A stretch of 64,000 nt of DNA, from positions 1 to 64,000 of the forward strand of contig NZ_WHOM01000051.1 of assembly GCF_009739465.1 (NCBI RefSeq). Direction: 5' to 3'. Below are positions 60,216 through 64,000 of the stretch, in pieces. The notes beneath the pieces are model-generated. The model made no database searches. It had not been told where the DNA came from and worked only from the letters and a program-made list of their open reading frames with translations. This DNA is from Streptomyces apocyni. GTDB taxonomy: Bacteria; Actinomycetota; Actinomycetes; Streptomycetales; Streptomycetaceae. Both the position numbers and the translations under genes were made by a program. Within the stretch, counting starts at the first letter, position 1. Each line of letters begins with the position of its first letter.

Positions 60216-61223
60216 TCAGGGGGCGATGGCCATATCGAAGACGTGGATGTTCCCGTTGCTCGGCAGGACCACGAACTCGACCTGCTTCGTCGCGTCCAGG
60301 GGAACGGAGTGGGCGAAGATTCGATAGGCGATGCCCGCGTTTCCGTATCCGTCTGGCCGGTTGCGGCCGTCGGACGAGGCGACCAGCGTCGCACCATGAG
60401 CGTCCGCCGGGTCGAACGACCAGTTGGGGAAGCCGAACGAACCGGTGCTGCTGGTGCCGTCCGTGTAGTGCACCGTGGCCGTGCCGACCGCTCCGCTCGT
60501 CACGCCGGAGCCGAGGAACACCAGCTTGCTGCCGCTGCCGCTCAAGGTGATCGCCTGACCGGTGCTCGAGACGTTGCCCTTGGTGCCCGGTGCCGCGTCC
60601 GGCCAGGACAGTTCGGCGCCCAGCGCCTCGACCTTGCCGCCGGGGGTCAGTCCGGCGTCGGCGAGCTTCTGCGCGGAGAAGCTGTTGCCGTCGCCGTCGT
60701 AATCGCCGGGCGCGGTGTCGTTCTCGTCGGTGACACCGACGTTGTTGTACGCGGCGGCCAGGTTCGGCAGGGCTGTGCCGCTGGTCTGGGTCCGGGTGGC
60801 CGTCGCGGCCTGGGCCCCGTCGCCGCCCTTGTATGTGGCCGTGGCCGTGAAGGTCCGTACGGTGAACCCGGGGCGCTGCTCCGGCACCTGGATCTGGAAG
60901 TCCGCGGTGGCGGTGGCGCCCGCGGCGAACGTCCCCTTTACGCTGCGGGCGGTGGGCTGGACGAGCCAGCCGACCGGCCCCGCGAACGACACTTTCAGGG
61001 ACCGCATCCGGTCGGGTCCGGTGTTCTTGACGGTGACCTTCACCGCCGCGATGGCTGGCCCGTCGAGGTCTACGGGCGAGATCGTCAGCTCGGTCGTCGG
61101 CGCGGCCGTCTCGGGCTGCGGCGCGGCGGCGGCCACGGCGGGCACGTCGGCCACGGGGACGAGCAGCACCGCCGCTGCCACCGCCATGGCTCTGAGAGAG
61201 GTGATCAGTCCGGCAGGTTTCAC
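60216..61223 (-). CDS. Secreted protein with NEW3-type domain (335 aa)
   Basis: Sec-type signal peptide (SLRAMAVAAAVLLVPVADVP, AVAAAAP). Residues 45-130 form an Ig-like NEW3 domain common beside glycosidases (TTELTISPVDLDGPAIAAVK, GPDRMRSLKVSFAGPVGWLV). The C-terminal 190 residues are a beta-rich NPCBM/carbohydrate-type domain (NNVGVTDENDTAPGDYDGDG, NSFSAQKLADAGLTPGGKVE). No catalytic domain is present, so it is probably a carbohydrate-binding partner of the upstream GH109 enzyme. GTG 61223 has GAAGGAGC upstream; 38 bases after GH109. Confidence 0.75.
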   Translation of the reverse strand: MKPAGLITSLRAMAVAAAVLLVPVADVPAVAAAAPQPETAAPTTELTISPVDLDGPAIAAVKVTVKNTGPDRMRSLKVSFAGPVGWLVQPTARSVKGTFAAGATATADFQIQVPEQRPGFTVRTFTATATYKGGDGAQAATATRTQTSGTALPNLAAAYNNVGVTDENDTAPGDYDGDGNSFSAQKLADAGLTPGGKVEALGAELSWPDAAPGTKGNVSSTGQAITLSGSGSKLVFLGSGVTSGAVGTATVHYTDGTSSTGSFGFPNWSFDPADAHGATLVASSDGRNRPDGYGNAGIAYRIFAHSVPLDATKQVEFVVLPSNGNIHVFDMAIAP

Positions 61224-61261
61224 TGGCTGTGCTCCTTCGGTCGGGCCCCCGGGCGGGGCAC

Positions 61262-62701
61262 TCAGGCGACGGGGGGCATCTCGGAGGTACGGGAGTCCAG
61301 GCCCAGCCGCAGATTCACCCAGGAGCCCCGGGTGAAGTCGGGGACCTCGACCGGACGGCCGCCCGCGGCCAGGGACTTGACGCTCAGCGGTATCGGCGCG
61401 CACCAGGCGGCGGAGTCGTAGACATCGATGTCGGGGACGAGCCCGGCCCGCATCAGCTGTACGGTGCGCCACTGCAGGACGTAGTCCATTCCCCCGTGGC
61501 CGCCGTTGTCGGCGGCGTCGTCACCGATCTTCTTCCAGAGCCAGTGGTCGAACTCCTTGCGGTATGTGTCGAACGGCTTCCAGGCGTGGCCGCTGTGGTC
61601 GGGCTCGACGTAGATGCGCCCCCCGCTGGTCGCCATGACGCCCGCGTAGTCCTCGAAGATGCCGCGGCTGCCAGCCAGGCTGTTGATCCGGCTGTACGGC
61701 CGGGGCGAGCTGACGTCGTGCTCGGCCCTGATGACCCGGCCCCTGTCGGTGTCGATCAGGCAGGTGACCAGGTCTCCGTTGACGTAGGTCTCCTTCCACG
61801 AGGGGTGGGACTTCGGGATGAACCGCTCCCGGTAGTCGGCGAGGCCCTTGGGTTCGGTGGCGGTGGCCCGCAGGACCGTCATCCGGTCGCCGCGGTTGAT
61901 GTCCATGGCCGCGGCGATCGGCGCGAGGCCGTGCATCGGGTAGAACGAGGCGGTGCTGCGGGTGTGCCAGAGGCGGCGCCAGGCGTCGGTGTAGTACGTG
62001 TCCGAGAAGAGCAGGGCCCGTAGGTCGTGCAGATAGCCGCCGTGCCCGTTGGTGACGTCGCCGAACAACCCCTCGTGCGACATTTTCAGCATCGCCAGTT
62101 CGTTGCGGCCGTAGGAGCAGTTCTCCGAGAGGATCAGATGCCGACGGGTGCGCTCGGAGGTGTCGACGAGGTCCCAGAGCTCGTCGAGCTCGGTGGCGAT
62201 GGGCAGTTCGACGATGACGTGCTTGCCTGCCAGCAGTGCGTCCTTGCCCTGGCGGTAGTGGAACTCCCAGGGGGTGGCGATGTAGACGAGGTCGACGTCG
62301 TCGCGCCGCAGCATCTGTGCGTACGACGCGTCTGAGCCGCCGTACTCGGCGGGGCGCGGCTTGCCGTTGGCGGCCAGCCGGTCCGCGGTGCGCCTGGCTC
62401 GGTCCTCGCGTATGTCGCAGACGGCGGTCACCGTGCAGCCGGGGACTACGGACCAGCCCTCGCTCATGCCGGAACCCCGCTGGCCGAGCCCGATCACCCC
62501 GACGCGGACGGTCTTGTGGACGTCGAAGGGCACGTCGATCATGGACTTCTGGCCCGGCCTGCGCCGACGCGTGGGGGCTGGTGCCGCCCCGGCCTGGGCG
62601 AGGGGCGCCGCGTGCGCGGTGCCGACGCCGGCCGCCAGCGCCCCGGTGGCGAGAGCTCCTCCCAGAAGCAGGCGGCGTGAGACTGCGGGAATGTCGGGCA
62701 T
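61262..62701 (-). CDS. GH109-type glycosidase, Gfo/Idh/MocA fold, Tat-exported (479 aa)
   Basis: Twin-arginine signal SRRLLLGGALATGALAAGVG. The NAD-binding Rossmann region is VRVGVIGLGQRGSGMSEGW with VTAVCDIREDRA. GH109 features follow: VYIATPWEFHYRQGKDALLA, GKHVIVELPIAT, SENCSYGRNELAMLKMSHEG and HGGYLHDLRALLFSD. GH109 enzymes are NAD-dependent alpha-N-acetylgalactosaminidases that retain tightly bound cofactor. The ATG at 62701 has GAGGAGCG upstream; longer versions lack support. Followed by the NEW3 protein in one operon and near SIS/aldolase genes, it points to GalNAc use. Confidence 0.85.
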   Translation of the reverse strand: MPDIPAVSRRLLLGGALATGALAAGVGTAHAAPLAQAGAAPAPTRRRRPGQKSMIDVPFDVHKTVRVGVIGLGQRGSGMSEGWSVVPGCTVTAVCDIREDRARRTADRLAANGKPRPAEYGGSDASYAQMLRRDDVDLVYIATPWEFHYRQGKDALLAGKHVIVELPIATELDELWDLVDTSERTRRHLILSENCSYGRNELAMLKMSHEGLFGDVTNGHGGYLHDLRALLFSDTYYTDAWRRLWHTRSTASFYPMHGLAPIAAAMDINRGDRMTVLRATATEPKGLADYRERFIPKSHPSWKETYVNGDLVTCLIDTDRGRVIRAEHDVSSPRPYSRINSLAGSRGIFEDYAGVMATSGGRIYVEPDHSGHAWKPFDTYRKEFDHWLWKKIGDDAADNGGHGGMDYVLQWRTVQLMRAGLVPDIDVYDSAAWCAPIPLSVKSLAAGGRPVEVPDFTRGSWVNLRLGLDSRTSEMPPVA

Positions 62702-62874
62702 GAGGGAACGCTCCTCGGGTCCGCGATTCGGCATCACTGCGGACAGACTCTGGCGGGGCCGACGCAGACATGTCAATAGATGTTCGCAAGCACCCTGTTA
62801 CGAACAAGAAAACGCATCGCGTGACCAGCCGCCGCCTACCCGCCGTGCGCCACCGTGGCCGTGGAGCCGCCCCC

Positions 62875-63540
62875 TCAGCAGCTCTGGAAGAAGAACTCGG
62901 CGTTCTTGCCGTCCGGCGAGAGGAACAGGTAACCGACCCCGGTGTCACCGAAGTTGACCGCGAAGGGCAGTTGGCAGGAGTCGAACTGGGCGACCAGCTG
63001 CCACCCCTCACCCGGCAGGTCTTCGCCCTGCAACCAGACCGGCACCACACCCGGGCCGCCGAGCTGGTTCATCCGGATGCTGCCTGTGGCGTCCTTCTGG
63101 CGCTCGTCGAGCAGCTCCTCCAGCCGCCACGCCCGGTCCTCCTCGTCCTCGCCCTCGACCGGTTCCATTTCCCGCTCGACGCGGGAGAAGTCGACCTCCT
63201 CCTCCACCCGGAGCAGATGGATCCGGTCCAGGTCGGTCGGTCCGGTGGCCGCCGCCCGGGTCTCGAAGGACTCGGTGACCCGCCCGCCCGGCTGGACGAC
63301 GGTGGCGTGTTCACCCGACATCCCGATGGCGAACAGGTACACCATCCGGTCCCCGTTCCCGCCGCAGTCCGCCGCCGGTATCCGGAACTGCCCCATGAAC
63401 GGGGCGAGTTCGTTCTCGTACGGGTCGACCGGCCATTGCGGCTCCTCCAGCCAGTGCGGCAGGCCGCCCAGCCTGGTGCCGTCCGTGACGGCCGTCTCGG
63501 CGTCACTCGCCCGGTGGTAGGACGTGAAGCGGTACCGCAT
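62875..63540 (-). CDS. DUF1963 family protein (221 aa)
   Basis: TRLGGLPHWLEEPQWPVDPY, FMGQFRIPAADCGGNGDRMV, YLFAIGMSGEHATVVQPGG and WQLVAQFDSCQLPFAVNFGD with GVGYLFLSPDGKNAEFFFQS are the conserved blocks of DUF1963 (YwqG-like, SMI1-neighbour family). ATG 63540 has GGGGGA upstream. Function in the family is unknown; roles in polymorphic-toxin immunity have been suggested for some members. Confidence 0.8.
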   Translation of the reverse strand: MRYRFTSYHRASDAETAVTDGTRLGGLPHWLEEPQWPVDPYENELAPFMGQFRIPAADCGGNGDRMVYLFAIGMSGEHATVVQPGGRVTESFETRAAATGPTDLDRIHLLRVEEEVDFSRVEREMEPVEGEDEEDRAWRLEELLDERQKDATGSIRMNQLGGPGVVPVWLQGEDLPGEGWQLVAQFDSCQLPFAVNFGDTGVGYLFLSPDGKNAEFFFQSC

Positions 63541-63626
63541 AGGGATCCCCCGTTGTGATCGACCTGCTCTGCTGCCGCACAAACTATCGCCCGCCACTGA
63601 CAACCGGGGCCAGCTGGCGCCAAGGG

Positions 63627-64000
63627 TCATCCCGGGGTGGGGCGGACTGGCTGCCTGAGGATGGTGCGCAGCTTCTCGGGGGCGACTTTGCGGGGGTCGC
63701 TGAGGTAGACCTCGTGGTGCTTGCCGACCATGTGGAGACCGTTGTCGGGAATGAACTCGTGGTGCAGCCGTGCCAGAACGCCGGCCTCGTCGTCGAAAGA
63801 GCCGACGTGCAGCGTCTGTACGCAGACTCCCTCGGACAGCGACTCCAGGCGGATATCGCCCAGGCGCGCCAGGTGATGTTTCGTTCCGGCCTGTTCGACG
63901 GCGGCGTCGAACATCTGCTGGTCGATCCAGTCTGGAGTCATGATCATCAACGTCCAGTCCCAGCGGGACTTGTCACGCGACGCCGTGAAGGCGTCCATGT
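63627..64000 (-). CDS. GyrI-like small-molecule-binding protein, 5' end outside window
   Basis: WDWTLMIMTPDWIDQQMF, LESLSEGVCVQTLHVGSFDD, FIPDNGLHMVGKHHEVYLSD and PRKVAPEKLRTILRQPVR match the GyrI-like family (SBP_bac/AraC effector fold). At least 123 residues are inside the window and the frame is open at the right edge, so the N-terminal 80 or so are missing. Confidence 0.85.
   Translation of the reverse strand, partial: MDAFTASRDKSRWDWTLMIMTPDWIDQQMFDAAVEQAGTKHHLARLGDIRLESLSEGVCVQTLHVGSFDDEAGVLARLHHEFIPDNGLHMVGKHHEVYLSDPRKVAPEKLRTILRQPVRPTPG

Overview
The window is high-GC actinobacterial DNA with the codon use, GTG starts and gene families of Streptomyces. A recognisable telomere-associated protein gene (tap), many defence modules, orphan CRISPR fragments and dense IS debris suggest a chromosome arm or a linear plasmid, not the conserved core. 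No tRNA, rRNA, cas gene or telomere palindrome was seen.

Layout. 1-489: end of a TPR protein. 635-5176: minus-strand operon with a UvrD-like helicase, a frameshifted small gene and a DUF6083-like protein, then an XRE regulator with its own palindrome and a divergent Cys-rich protein. 5551-6601: small membrane protein plus an ECF-sigma-like protein with two region-4 helices. 6617-13635: telomere-replication block. It holds tap, a Myb/SANT-like protein, and a separate operon of an HTH regulator with a 36-bp palindrome, a second Tap-like protein that looks like a family B polymerase, and a 239-aa HTH protein that sits where a terminal-protein gene would. 14502-21087: Tn7-like transposition genes (tnsA-tnsB-tnsC-tniQ plus an endonuclease VII-like gene), with a TnsA that appears to have lost catalytic residues.

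21353-39500: defence island. It contains a 5'-nucleotidase, a helicase stub, a helicase-nuclease followed by a nuclease-NACHT protein, a PadR/HD/membrane operon, a broken PD-(D/E)XK nuclease, an AbiTii gene overlapping a membrane partner, an Mrr-type endonuclease broken partly by a tetranucleotide repeat, and a TIR-like/nuclease gene overlapping a second Mrr-like nuclease. Decayed NACHT and EACC1 pieces close it. 40295-45532: truncated tRNA-synthetase-like gene, IS5 remnant, a Crp/Fnr-membrane protein-cyclase-like-small protein group, and NRPS/serine hydrolase debris.

45514-56480: IS and CRISPR debris. Three short CRISPR arrays with one repeat type and a 61-bp period (type I-E-like) are separated by a NB-ARC/TPR gene, an IS5-family element carrying a passenger gene, a duplicated 212-bp MITE-like element, and fragments of a methyltransferase, tyrosine recombinase, MurF, IS110 and YnfA-type protein. 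An intact HTH/membrane gene pair lies among them. 56682-62701: probable N-acetylgalactosamine catabolic cluster (GH109 enzyme, secreted NEW3 protein, SIS isomerase, broken ROK kinase, class II aldolase, DeoR regulator). 62875-64000: DUF1963 protein and a GyrI-like protein running off the end.

Single-base frame breaks recur in otherwise well-conserved genes, so both decay and assembly error must be kept in mind.
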